Of a DNA stretch of 14,265 bases, positions 1-6,815 are shown in pieces; position 1 is the stretch's first letter; each line of letters starts with the position of its first letter. The stretch is from Mageeibacillus sp. UBA1193. GTDB lineage: Bacteria; Bacillota; Clostridia; Saccharofermentanales; Saccharofermentanaceae. The notes beneath the pieces are model-generated. The model ran no database searches, had not been told where the DNA came from, and saw nothing but the letters and a program-made list of their open reading frames with translations. Location: the NCBI GenBank assembly GCA_002310155.1, contig DBYF01000017.1:1-14265 (forward strand), written 5' to 3'. Both the position numbers and the translations under genes were made by a program.

Positions 1-188
1 GACAGAAGATCACAGATGTCCTGTCCCTTATCGTTCAGCCACTCGATCCTCTGCTTGAGCTCCACGGTCCTCTTCAGGAATTCCAGTTCGTCCTTCGCCT
101 GAGCGTAGACGGTGACCTTCTCATCCAGGAGCGTAGCCGGGACCTCCCATGCTTCGAAGTCTTCGTTAAACGGATACTTCTCCAGCAT
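1..188 (-). CDS. Unrecognised protein, N-terminal 62 residues, 3' end outside window
   Basis: The reading frame starts with ATG two bases after the hisB stop and stays open to the window edge. A GGGAG ribosome binding site lies inside the hisB 3' end, 10 nt upstream, which supports this start. The visible protein begins MLEKYPFNEDFEAWEVPATL and then becomes a charged, probably helical segment rich in Glu, Lys and Leu (about residues 20-60). I do not recognise a family. It does not look like HisH, HisA, HisF or HisIE, which often follow hisB in Clostridia: there is no glutaminase or TIM-barrel start. Tight spacing implies co-translation with the his genes, but that does not establish a role in histidine synthesis. 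The codon usage looks like its neighbours. Confidence 0.7.
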   Translation of the reverse strand, partial: MLEKYPFNEDFEAWEVPATLLDEKVTVYAQAKDELEFLKRTVELKQRIEWLNDKGQDICDLL

Positions 189-190
189 GA

Positions 191-781
191 TCAGAGTACT
201 CCCTTCGTCGAAGGGATCTGGTCCTTGAACTTCTCATCGATATCGATCGCGATACGCAGTGCTCTTGCAAAAGCCTTGAACATCGCCTCGATCTTGTGGT
301 GGTCATTCGCGCCGTATTCGCACTTGAGATGCAGTGTCAGTCCCGCGTTAAAGGAGACAGCACGGAAGAACTCTTCTACGAGCTCTGTCGCGAACTCACC
401 GACATACTCGCCGCCGAATTCTGCCTGAAGTACCAGGAACGGTCTTCCGGAGATATCCAGGGAGCACTGGGCCAGTGCCTCATCCATCGGGATGGAAGCG
501 AAGCCGTAGCGGTTAATGCCGCGCTTCTCGCCGAGTGCCTCGCCGAGCATCTTACCGATCACGATACCGATATCCTCTGTCGTGTGGTGTCCGTCCACAT
601 TGAGGTCACCATCGCAGCGGATACTGAGATCCATGCCGCTGTGGCGTGCCAGAAGATCGAGCATGTGGTCGAGGAAGCCGATGCCGGTGGCGATATCGCT
701 TACGCCCTTACCATCGAGTTCCAGAGAACCCTTGATCTTCGTCTCTTTCGTATTTCTTTCCTGTGACGCGCTTCTGCTCAT
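191..781 (-). CDS. hisB: Imidazoleglycerol-phosphate dehydratase
   Basis: This enzyme dehydrates imidazole-glycerol phosphate to imidazole-acetol phosphate, a late step of histidine synthesis in the cytosol. The 196-residue length fits the monofunctional family with no phosphatase domain. Signature motifs are visible: FLDHML (36-41), the metal-binding HHTTED (65-70), DHHKIEAMFKAF (160-171) and the C-terminal PSTKGVL. The family assembles as a 24-mer around paired Mn ions bound by these His/Glu clusters. The start overlaps the hisC stop in an ATGA, with GGGAGG 9 nt upstream inside hisC, so translation is probably coupled. Function is assigned with high certainty from the motifs. Confidence 0.97.
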   Translation of the reverse strand: MSRSASQERNTKETKIKGSLELDGKGVSDIATGIGFLDHMLDLLARHSGMDLSIRCDGDLNVDGHHTTEDIGIVIGKMLGEALGEKRGINRYGFASIPMDEALAQCSLDISGRPFLVLQAEFGGEYVGEFATELVEEFFRAVSFNAGLTLHLKCEYGANDHHKIEAMFKAFARALRIAIDIDEKFKDQIPSTKGVL

Positions 782-1863
782 GCGTTCGTTCCTCCCGCGA
801 TCTCGTCGATCGCCTTAAGTAATGCATCCATCTCCTCATCCGTACCTACGGTGATGCGGAGATATCCGCTGATCCTCGGCTTATTAAAATACCTTACCAG
901 TATACCTTTCTCACGCAGTTTTGTGTAGATGGCTTCTGCCGTCATGTCCTTCGGCTTCGCGAAAAGGAAGTTCGTCTTCGACTCAGGTAATGTCCAGCCG
1001 CGGGATCTGAGTTCTTGCGCGATACGGTCACGTGTCACGCAGACTTTTCTTACGTTCTCCATGACCCACGCATCGTCCGCGATCGCTACCGATGCGATCT
1101 TCTGCGCGATGCAGTCTACCGGGTAGGAGTTGAAGGAGTCTCTGATACGGCAGAGTCCCTCGATCAGTTCCGGATCGCCAACGGCAAATCCGAGACGGAG
1201 TCCCGCCAGAGAGTGCGACTTACTGAGTGTTCCTGTGACCAGGAGATTCTTATACTTCGGAAGAAGTGTTCTTGCCGTCACTCCGGAGAATGCCGCGTAG
1301 GCTTCGTCGACGAGTACGACATGATCGGGATTTGCCTGAAGGATCTTCTCCACATCCGAAAGGTCCAGCAGCTTTGATGTCGGAGCGTTCGGGTTGGCAA
1401 AGGCGACACCGCCTCCGTTTCCTTCGCAGAAAGCACTGACGTCGATACTGAAATCATCCTTCAGCGGGATCTTCTTCAGCGGGATACTGTAAAGCTCCGC
1501 ATAGACCGGATAGAAGCTGTAGGAGATATCCGGCACCAGAAGAGGTGCCGCGCCTTCACCGGATTCGAAGAAGGCCTGAAAAGAAAATGCCAGGACTTCG
1601 TCGGAGCCGTTTCCGCAGAAGACCTGTTCAGGGGTAACGCCTAATACTTTTGCCAGTTCTTCACGGACGATCCGGGAACTGGTCTCAGGATATCTGGCAA
1701 GGATCGGGATCTCTATATCGGAGATCGCCTCTCTTATCTTCGGAGAAGCCGGATACGGATTCTCGTTCGTGTTCAGTTTAATTGTCTTCTGCCCCGGCTT
1801 CGGCTGCTCGCCGGCCACATAGGGCTCGATATTTCTCGTTTTCTCATTCCAGAAACGACTCAT
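778..1863 (-). CDS. hisC: Histidinol-phosphate aminotransferase
   Basis: This PLP-dependent fold-type I aminotransferase converts imidazole-acetol phosphate and glutamate to histidinol phosphate. It is 361 residues, normal for the family. Visible features are the N-terminal LNTNENPYP (30-38), ANPNAPTS (156-163) in the cofactor pocket, VLVDEAYAAF with Asp186 that contacts the pyridine nitrogen, and the Schiff-base lysine Lys215 in TLSKSHSLAGLRLGF. The start follows GAGGA at 9 nt. Unlike its neighbours, its start does not overlap the upstream gene: 108 nt with a hairpin separate it from hisD. Its end overlaps hisB by four bases. Related aminotransferases can act on aromatic amino acids, but the context makes HisC the clear call. 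Confidence 0.96.
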   Translation of the reverse strand: MSRFWNEKTRNIEPYVAGEQPKPGQKTIKLNTNENPYPASPKIREAISDIEIPILARYPETSSRIVREELAKVLGVTPEQVFCGNGSDEVLAFSFQAFFESGEGAAPLLVPDISYSFYPVYAELYSIPLKKIPLKDDFSIDVSAFCEGNGGGVAFANPNAPTSKLLDLSDVEKILQANPDHVVLVDEAYAAFSGVTARTLLPKYKNLLVTGTLSKSHSLAGLRLGFAVGDPELIEGLCRIRDSFNSYPVDCIAQKIASVAIADDAWVMENVRKVCVTRDRIAQELRSRGWTLPESKTNFLFAKPKDMTAEAIYTKLREKGILVRYFNKPRISGYLRITVGTDEEMDALLKAIDEIAGGTNA

Positions 1864-1932
1864 GGTTTCTTTTCCTCATTTCTAATACGTGCTTACTTCG
1901 GATCTCATGCGAGGTCCGGTAGTGCTTTTATA

Positions 1933-1962
1933 CCAGTGCCCGCCCAAAAGAACGGGCACCGG
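1933..1962 (-). other. Intercistronic GC-rich hairpin between hisD and hisC
   Basis: Arms 1933-1942 and 1953-1962 pair over ten positions with a single A-C mismatch, around a 10-base loop. On the minus strand the stem is followed by TATAAAAGC, not a run of T, so this is not a standard intrinsic terminator. It begins 9 nt after the hisD stop. It could stabilise the hisZGD 3' end, act as a processing point, or partly terminate. These roles are inference. Confidence 0.55.
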
Positions 1963-1971
1963 CTCAAAAGC

Positions 1972-3270
1972 TTATTCTTCAAATCTTACGCGGATCGCGC
2001 TGGCGTGACACTCGAGACCCTCGGCATCAGCAAATGCAGCGACGTCCTTGTAGCAGTCACGGAGCGATTCTTCGTTATAGCGCAGTACCGAGATCTTCTT
2101 AAAGAAGTCACCGGTGTTGAGCGGAGAGAAGAATCTCGCGGTTCCGGATGTCGGAAGCGTGTGGTTCGGTCCGGCGAAGTAGTCGCCCAGCGGCTCCGGT
2201 GTGTAGTTTCCAACGAAGATCGCGCCGGCATTGTTGATGCGGCCGATGTAGCTGTCCGGATCCTCGACACAGAGTTCAAGGTGTTCAGGAGCGAGCTCCT
2301 CGCTGAATGCGAGTGCAGCTTCCATATCGTCTACGACCAGGATCGCGCAGTAGGTATCCAGGGACTTCGCCAGGATATCCTTACGCAGGCTCTTCTCCGA
2401 ACGGCGGTCCACTGCTTCGTATACTGCATCCGCCAGCTTCTCACTTGTAGTCAGAAGGATCGCGGAAGCGAGTACATCGTGCTCGGCCTGGGACAGGAAG
2501 TCCGCGGCAACGAATTCCGGAACAGCGGAATCATCAGCGATGATCAGGATCTCACTCGGACCTGCGAACATATCGATGTCGACCTGGCCGAATACCAGAC
2601 GCTTCGCTGTATTTACGTAGATGTTTCCAGGACCACAGATCTTATCGACACGCGGGATAGACTCTGTACCATATGCCATGGCACCGACTGCCTGGGAACC
2701 GCCGACCTTGTAGATCTCGGTCGCGCCTGCGATGCTTGCTGCAGCGAGGATGACCGGAGCGATCGATCCGTCCGCACGCGGCGGGGTGCACAGTACGATA
2801 CGCGGGCAGCCCGCAGCTCTTGCCGGGATAACGTTCATGAGAACCGTAGACGGGAGCGGAGCCGTACCGCCCGGTACATAGATACCTGCAACGGAGATCG
2901 GGCGGACACGCATGCCGATCTCAGCACCCTTTGCAACATCCATCTTAAAGCCGGTCTCGACCTGTCTCTCGTGGAATGCCAGGATATTAGCTGCCGCTTT
3001 CTTGATGACTTCGACCAGGTTCGGATCGAGAGACGCGATCGCGTCAGCGATCTCCTGATCCGTTACACGGACATTTGAAGCATCAATGTCTGCCTTGTCG
3101 AACTTCTTGGTGTACTTGAAGACTGCAGCGTCACCGTTCTTCTTAATGTCATCGAGAACGTCGTTGACGACGTCGATGATGGGGCCGAGCTCCATCTTGC
3201 CGCGCATGCCCAGCTCTTCACAGATCTTCTTCAGTTCGCCCTGCGGGGCCTTTATTTTCTTACACTTCAT
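1972..3270 (-). CDS. hisD: Histidinol dehydrogenase
   Basis: HisD carries out the last two oxidations, L-histidinol to L-histidinal to L-histidine, using two NAD and a bound zinc. The 432-residue protein shows the family landmarks: IYVPGGTAPLPS (130-141), CGPGNIYVNTAK (212-223), the zinc ligands Gln261 and His264 in SQAEHD, the catalytic pair Glu329-His330 in APEHLE, Asp363, the GPNHTLPTSGTARF loop (367-380), and the C-terminal zinc ligand His422. All catalytic residues expected from the E. coli enzyme are present. The start overlaps the hisG stop by four bases and uses a GAGGA site within the KKEEAK tail of hisG. Confidence 0.97.
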   Translation of the reverse strand: MKCKKIKAPQGELKKICEELGMRGKMELGPIIDVVNDVLDDIKKNGDAAVFKYTKKFDKADIDASNVRVTDQEIADAIASLDPNLVEVIKKAAANILAFHERQVETGFKMDVAKGAEIGMRVRPISVAGIYVPGGTAPLPSTVLMNVIPARAAGCPRIVLCTPPRADGSIAPVILAAASIAGATEIYKVGGSQAVGAMAYGTESIPRVDKICGPGNIYVNTAKRLVFGQVDIDMFAGPSEILIIADDSAVPEFVAADFLSQAEHDVLASAILLTTSEKLADAVYEAVDRRSEKSLRKDILAKSLDTYCAILVVDDMEAALAFSEELAPEHLELCVEDPDSYIGRINNAGAIFVGNYTPEPLGDYFAGPNHTLPTSGTARFFSPLNTGDFFKKISVLRYNEESLRDCYKDVAAFADAEGLECHASAIRVRFEE

Positions 3271-3926
3271 TTTGCTTCCTCTTTCTTAGCGTTCTTGATC
3301 GCTACCTGCTTTCTCAGAGCGTCCAGCATCGGTACGATCTCAGCTTCTTTCATCTTCATGGAAACACGGTTTACGACTACGCGTGCGCTGATGTCGGCAA
3401 CAACTTCCAGAACATCGAGGCCGTTCTCCTTCAAAGTACGTCCGGACTCAACGATATCGACGATGACTTCCGACAGACCAATGAGCGGTGCGAGCTCAAC
3501 AGAACCATTGAGTTTGATGATCTCTACGCTCTCCTTCTTCGTTCCCTCGAAGTACGCGCGTGTGATGTTCGGATACTTCGAAGCGACGCGCTTATTCGGG
3601 ATCTGGTCGAGCTTATCCTTCAGGGATACCGGACCGCATACGCACATTCTGCATGCGCCGAATCCGAGGTCGATCACTTCGTACAGGTTTCTTCCTTCCT
3701 CAAGGAGAGTGTCCTTACCGACGACACCGATATCCGCGGCACCGTACTCAACATATGTCGGAACGTCCGACGGCTTCGCCATAATGAAGCGCAGTCCCGT
3801 CTTCTCATCTTCCAGGATCAGCTTTCTGCTTTCCTCACGGCCTGCGGAAACGTCATATCCCGCAGCCTCGAGAAGGTCCAGTGCTTTTTCCGCCAGACGG
3901 CCCTTAGATAAAGCAATCGTAATCAT
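3267..3926 (-). CDS. hisG: ATP phosphoribosyltransferase, short catalytic subunit
   Basis: HisG joins ATP and PRPP to make N1-(5-phosphoribosyl)-ATP, the committed step of histidine synthesis. At 219 residues it is the short form, which lacks the C-terminal ACT-like histidine-sensing domain of the long form (about 290-300 residues). It therefore needs HisZ, encoded immediately upstream, for activity and feedback inhibition. Visible motifs are the N-terminal IALSKGRLAEKAL (3-15), and the PRPP-binding loop DIVESGRTLKENGL at 157-170. The start lies in an ATGA overlap with hisZ. A perfect AGGAGG sits 7 nt upstream, formed by the Glu codons at the HisZ C-terminus. Confidence 0.96.
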   Translation of the reverse strand: MITIALSKGRLAEKALDLLEAAGYDVSAGREESRKLILEDEKTGLRFIMAKPSDVPTYVEYGAADIGVVGKDTLLEEGRNLYEVIDLGFGACRMCVCGPVSLKDKLDQIPNKRVASKYPNITRAYFEGTKKESVEIIKLNGSVELAPLIGLSEVIVDIVESGRTLKENGLDVLEVVADISARVVVNRVSMKMKEAEIVPMLDALRKQVAIKNAKKEEAK

Positions 3927-5134
3927 GTGTTTTCCTCCTCAGTCTCTTCCTCTTCTTCAATAAACACGACCTGGTCGATCCCGTGCTCGGCCGCATACGC
4001 GTCGAGCTCTTCTTCGCTTCGGTGGTCCGTGTCGACAATTACCTTATTGCCCATGGCACGGAGTTCTTTTGCCGTAGCAAAAGCAGCCTTTCTCATGCCT
4101 TCACCGTCCGCGTATCCGACGATCGCATCCACTTCGACGAACTCCGGAAGCTTGTCCTGACGACGCAGCGCGATCAGGATCAGGTTGATTCCCAGAGAGA
4201 AGCCTACAGCGGAGAGGTCTCTTCCGAATGTGGAGATCACCTTGTCGTAGCGTCCGCCCGACAGGATCGGGAAACCGACTTCGTAGGTGAATCCCTTGAA
4301 GATCACGCCTGTGTAATAGTCGAGGCTTCTCAGCATGCCGAGGTCGATACTGACATACTGGAGCAGTTCGTAGTCGGAAAGCACGTCGAGGATCTCACGG
4401 AGATTATCAAGTGCTTTCTTCGAAGTCTCATTATTGACCTTCTGCGCAAACGCGTCGAGTACATCGTAGGTACCGAACTTGGAAGAGATCATGTCGAGGA
4501 TCTCCTTCGCGTCATCGGAAAGGCCCAGTCTCTCTGCGGTCTTCTCGATACGGACGATGTCCTTCTGATCGATCGCGGTAGACAGTTCCGAAGCATCCTC
4601 TGCGGAAAGTCCCCACTCCTCAGCAAGTCCCTTGAAGAACTCTACCTGACCGATCGAGACCTGAAGATCCGTGATACCTGTCTGAAGCACGGACTGGATA
4701 CCCAGTGCGATGACTTCAGCGTCCGCCTCGGAGTTCGAGATACCCAGGAGCTCAACGCCTGCCTGGGAGAACTCACGGAGCTTACCACCACCGGTCTTCT
4801 TGAAGCGGTACATGTTGCCGATGTAAGAAAGTCTAAGCGGCGGCTTCTCATCTTTAAGAAGTGTCGCGGAAACTCTCGCTACCGGGATCGTGCCGTCAAA
4901 ACGCAGCGCCAGGATACGGCCGTCCATATCGGCCATCTTATACATATCCTCGGCTGCGACGAAATCTTCGCTGGCATATACATCGTAATACTCGATGCCC
5001 GGAGTCTCGACTTCGCTGTAACCATAGCCGGAGAAGAGCTCACGAAGATCACTCTCGATCTTTCTCTTCACGCTGGCGTCCTGCGGCAGGATATCGATCA
5101 CGCCGTCCGGTGTGTGGAATCTATAATTGCCCAT
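3923..5134 (-). CDS. hisZ: ATP phosphoribosyltransferase regulatory subunit
   Basis: HisZ is a catalytically dead paralogue of histidyl-tRNA synthetase that binds short HisG to form a hetero-octamer and carries histidine feedback control. Residues 77-87 (LRFDGTIPVAR), the motif-2-like region around 109-131 (YRF...REFSQAGVELLG) and LDYYTGVIF near residue 271 mark the class II synthetase fold. The length, 403 residues, fits HisZ; a true HisRS usually has an anticodon-binding domain and about 420 or more residues. Adjacency to short hisG settles the choice. The C-terminus ends in a run of glutamates (EEEEETEEENT), whose codons also supply the hisG ribosome binding site. The ATG is preceded by GGGAGG at 8 nt. 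It is the first gene of the operon. Confidence 0.94.
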   Translation of the reverse strand: MGNYRFHTPDGVIDILPQDASVKRKIESDLRELFSGYGYSEVETPGIEYYDVYASEDFVAAEDMYKMADMDGRILALRFDGTIPVARVSATLLKDEKPPLRLSYIGNMYRFKKTGGGKLREFSQAGVELLGISNSEADAEVIALGIQSVLQTGITDLQVSIGQVEFFKGLAEEWGLSAEDASELSTAIDQKDIVRIEKTAERLGLSDDAKEILDMISSKFGTYDVLDAFAQKVNNETSKKALDNLREILDVLSDYELLQYVSIDLGMLRSLDYYTGVIFKGFTYEVGFPILSGGRYDKVISTFGRDLSAVGFSLGINLILIALRRQDKLPEFVEVDAIVGYADGEGMRKAAFATAKELRAMGNKVIVDTDHRSEEELDAYAAEHGIDQVVFIEEEEETEEENT

Positions 5135-5148
5135 GAGGTAGTCCTCCC
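5135..5148 (-). promoter_or_regulatory. hisZ ribosome binding site that can fold on itself
   Basis: On the minus strand GGGAGG lies 8 nt before the hisZ ATG. Its GAGG (5143-5146) can pair with CCTC (5135-5138), which touches the start codon, leaving a four-base loop. This could mask the site, but a four-pair stem is weak and the effect is uncertain. Confidence 0.45.
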
Positions 5149-5171
5149 TAATAAATTCATATATAATAAAT

Positions 5172-5207
5172 GTGCTGCGAACGGATCTTTTTCCGATGCA
5201 AAAGCAC
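5172..5207 (-). promoter_or_regulatory. Hairpin in the his operon leader
   Basis: Outer arms 5172-5176 and 5203-5207 give five pairs (GTGCT/AGCAC). An inner stem at 5182-5185 and 5192-5195 gives CGGA/TCCG around a six-base loop, with an internal loop between them. The sequence after it on the minus strand is AT-rich (ATTTATTATAT) but not a clean T run. It lacks the AGGGTGGNACCGCG core of a T-box. Any regulatory role is inference. Confidence 0.35.
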
Positions 5208-5245
5208 TCTTCTTCGGGATGCTTTATCGCTTTATCTTGCTAAAG

Positions 5246-5258
5246 TGGTAAAACACCA
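5246..5258. promoter_or_regulatory. Small inverted repeat at the predicted his transcription start
   Basis: TGGT (5246-5249) and ACCA (5255-5258) flank AAAAC. It lies directly at the predicted +1 of the his transcript, so it could be a DNA operator or a small 5' hairpin in the RNA. The arms are only four bases, so chance is a real possibility. Confidence 0.25.
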
Positions 5259-5265
5259 TGTGTGT

Positions 5266-5294
5266 ATTGTATGTTAGGTGCCTTTATTTGTCAA
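5266..5294 (-). promoter_or_regulatory. Promoter of the his operon
   Basis: Minus-strand TTGACA (5294-5289) and TACAAT (5271-5266) are separated by exactly 17 nt: a consensus -35 and a five-of-six -10 for a sigma-A/sigma-70 holoenzyme. The predicted start is near 5259, giving a leader of about 125 nt before hisZ. The -35 lies inside a perfect dyad (5279-5298). Confidence 0.8.
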
Positions 5295-5298
5295 GGCA
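5279..5298. promoter_or_regulatory. Candidate operator dyad between divergent promoters
   Basis: TGCCTT (5279-5284) and AAGGCA (5293-5298) form a perfect 6+6 inverted repeat around an 8-base centre. The dyad covers the his -35 box on the minus strand and the weak -35 of the plus-strand gene at 5348. A dimeric repressor bound here would cover both. The regulator is not known from the sequence; a HisR/YerC-type TrpR-family repressor is one possibility I cannot test here. Confidence 0.5.
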
Positions 5299-5321
5299 TT
5301 CTACTATATTCGCGGTATAAT
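5293..5321 (+). promoter_or_regulatory. Promoter of the DUF1294 / phosphoesterase pair
   Basis: A perfect TATAAT is at 5316-5321. With a 17-nt spacer the -35 is AAGGCA (5293-5298), only three of six matches and part of the dyad described above. A TTGTCA at 5288-5293 is better but 22 nt away, too far. Predicted start near 5328. AGGGG at 5332-5336 serves as ribosome binding site for the ATG at 5348. Confidence 0.6.
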
Positions 5322-5347
5322 GGATGTAATTAGGGGTTGATGATGGC

Positions 5348-5656
5348 ATGAAGGCTATATTTGAATTCATATATAAGTATAATATTCCGTTTCTTGCGTT
5401 CTTCATTCTGATGAACCTGATTACATTCGCGCTCTTTCATTCTGATAAGAAAAAAGCACAGAAAAATGCTTTCCGCATACCGGAACGGGATCTTCTCGGA
5501 TTCTCCGCGTGCTTCGGCGCGCTCGGCGGCCTCCTCGGCATGCTGGTCTTCCACCACAAGACCAGAAAGCCGAAGTTCTATATCCTCGTTCCGTTCTTCG
5601 CCATCGTTCATCTGGTGATCATTAACCTCGTCTTTAAGTGGGGACCGAAGACCTGA
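5348..5656 (+). CDS. DUF1294 family small membrane protein
   Basis: A 102-residue protein with three predicted membrane helices at about 13-30, 49-68 and 77-96. The family signature is visible: a D-K-K-A segment after helix 1 (SDKKKAQKNAFRIPE, 32-46), LLG and a GALGGLLGML glycine motif in helix 2, then FHHKTRKPKF (68-77), which matches the characteristic RHKT-x-K-x-x-F of DUF1294. No biochemical function is established for the family. The start at 5348 follows AGGGG at 11 nt; two nearby ATGs at 5340 and 5343 are out of frame. It is 35 nt upstream of the phosphoesterase gene and is probably co-transcribed with it. Confidence 0.88.
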   Translation: MKAIFEFIYKYNIPFLAFFILMNLITFALFHSDKKKAQKNAFRIPERDLLGFSACFGALGGLLGMLVFHHKTRKPKFYILVPFFAIVHLVIINLVFKWGPKT

Positions 5657-5691
5657 TCCCCTTCCCATCTTTTTCGAAAGGACGTTTTTTC

Positions 5692-6237
5692 ATGAAATAC
5701 TTTATCGCATCAGACATTCACGGGTATCCCGATTCCTGTGAGAAGATCCTCGCCGCCTATGACAGAGAGCAGGCCGACCGCCTGATCCTCCTCGGCGATA
5801 TCCTCTACTTCGGTCCGAGAAATCCTCTCGGTTCCACATACGATCCGAAGGGTGTCATCGCGCTTCTCAACGCCCGAAAGGAAGAGCTCCTCTGCGTCCG
5901 TGGTAACTGTGATTCCGATGTCGACCAGATGGTCCTGGAGTTCCCGATCATGGCGGACTACGCCGTGCTTTCCCTCGGAAAACGCCTGGCTTATCTGACT
6001 CATGGTCATGTCTGGAATCCCTTGCATCTTCCGCCGATGAAGAAAGGCGATATCCTCATCACGGGACACACCCACGTCGTTGCCTGCGAAGAACTCCCCG
6101 AAGGTATCCTCTACCTGAATCCGGGTTCCCCGACGTATCCGAAACAGGATACCCACAGAGGTTACATCATCCTCACCGAGGAGAAAGTGCTTTTCAAGGA
6201 CCTCGACGGAAATACCACTTTGGAAAAATCACTCTAA
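5692..6237 (+). CDS. yfcE: YfcE/MJ0936-type metallophosphoesterase
   Basis: A 181-residue calcineurin-like phosphodiesterase of the YfcE family. All metal ligands are visible: Asp8 and His10 in ASDIHG, Asp36 in LLGDIL, Asn72 in VRGNCD, His104 in LTHGH, and His126/His128 in TGHTHV. E. coli YfcE hydrolyses artificial phosphodiesters such as bis-pNPP; the natural substrate is not known. I chose ATG 5692 rather than the in-frame ATG at 5638 because it follows AAAGGA at 9 nt, gives the normal family length and starts directly with the first beta strand; the longer start would overlap the end of the preceding gene. The intrinsic terminator begins right after the stop. Confidence 0.93.
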   Translation: MKYFIASDIHGYPDSCEKILAAYDREQADRLILLGDILYFGPRNPLGSTYDPKGVIALLNARKEELLCVRGNCDSDVDQMVLEFPIMADYAVLSLGKRLAYLTHGHVWNPLHLPPMKKGDILITGHTHVVACEELPEGILYLNPGSPTYPKQDTHRGYIILTEEKVLFKDLDGNTTLEKSL

Positions 6238-6240
6238 CAG

Positions 6241-6285
6241 AAAAATGACCCGGAGAAGAAACTTCCGGGTCACTTTTTTCTTTCT
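6241..6285. terminator. Bidirectional intrinsic terminator
   Basis: Arms 6246-6254 (TGACCCGGA) and 6264-6272 pair perfectly over nine bases around a nine-base loop. On the plus strand six T follow from 6274; on the minus strand five T follow, from the AAAAA at 6241-6245. It can end both the plus-strand phosphoesterase transcript and the minus-strand deaminase transcript. Confidence 0.92.
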
Positions 6286-6303
6286 TATTCTTTTATCCTC
6301 GGA

Positions 6304-6792
6304 TCAGTATCCGCGCTTGCCCTCGAGGGACTCATCGTTGTCGATCCAGTCCTGAACCAGGACTTCACGGTACTCATCCTTGCTGTCGCGTACGATGACT
6401 TTCTCGATTCCCGCGTTGATGATCATCTTCTTACAAAGTGAGCAGGAATTGGACTTGGCGATATAGTCGCCGGTCTTGGCATCGTAGCCTGCCAGATACA
6501 TGGTTCCGCCGATCATCTTGTCACGGCTTGCGGAGATGATCGCGTTCTGTTCCGCATGTACGCTTCTGCAGAGTTCGTATCTCTCACCGCGCGGGATCTG
6601 CAGTGCCTCTCGGACACAAGTTCCTCTGTCGGAGCAGTTTACTCTTCCTCTCGGAGCGCCTACATAACCTGTGGAAATAACTTCATCATTCTTTACGATG
6701 ACCGCGCCGTAATGTCTTCTCAGACACGTGCTGCGCTTCGCTACTACCTCAGCAAGATCCAGGTAGTAGTTGATCTTATCTCTTCTTTCCAT
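6304..6792 (-). CDS. Deoxycytidylate (dCMP) deaminase, ComEB-like
   Basis: A 162-residue zinc-dependent cytidine-deaminase-fold enzyme that converts dCMP to dUMP and so feeds thymidylate synthesis. The zinc site is visible: His79-Ala-Glu81 (HAEQNAI) and Cys117-Ser-Leu-Cys120. The second motif normally reads PCxxC; here Ser116 stands before Cys117. GYVGAPRG (42-49) matches the GYNGAPRG loop seen in dCMP deaminases, with Val replacing Asn. A second cysteine cluster (Cys53, Cys59, Cys75) resembles the extra metal site of phage T4-like enzymes. In Firmicutes this gene is often called comEB although no competence role is needed. The start follows AAAAGGGA at about 5 nt. Only 23 nt separate it from the repeat-protein gene upstream, so the two are probably one transcript. 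Confidence 0.9.
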   Translation of the reverse strand: MERRDKINYYLDLAEVVAKRSTCLRRHYGAVIVKNDEVISTGYVGAPRGRVNCSDRGTCVREALQIPRGERYELCRSVHAEQNAIISASRDKMIGGTMYLAGYDAKTGDYIAKSNSCSLCKKMIINAGIEKVIVRDSKDEYREVLVQDWIDNDESLEGKRGY

Positions 6793-6815
6793 AAAGGTCC
6801 CTTTTCTTACTGATA

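Noticed and set aside
3983..5251. 422-codon open frame antisense to hisZ
   Set aside because: It mirrors a certain gene. Long antisense frames also occur opposite hisD (1936-3078), murA (9806-11113) and the repeat protein (6843-8270). They follow from rare use of TTA, CTA and TCA codons in the real genes; none shows a recognisable protein or a convincing ribosome binding site.
5135..5259. T-box riboswitch or classical histidine attenuator in the his leader
   Set aside because: The leader is too short for a T-box, lacks the AGGGTGGNACCGCG core, and the only short frame has a single His codon with no run of histidines and no clear terminator.
5261..5277. WalR-like box in the his promoter (TGTGTA-N5-TGTTAG)
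   Set aside because: Only 9 of 12 positions fit the consensus, in a TG-rich stretch; not enough to claim WalR control of histidine genes.
5638..5691. Upstream ATG start for the phosphoesterase
   Set aside because: It adds 18 residues outside the family fold, overlaps the end of the DUF1294 gene, and has no ribosome binding site, whereas ATG 5692 has AAAGGA at 9 nt.
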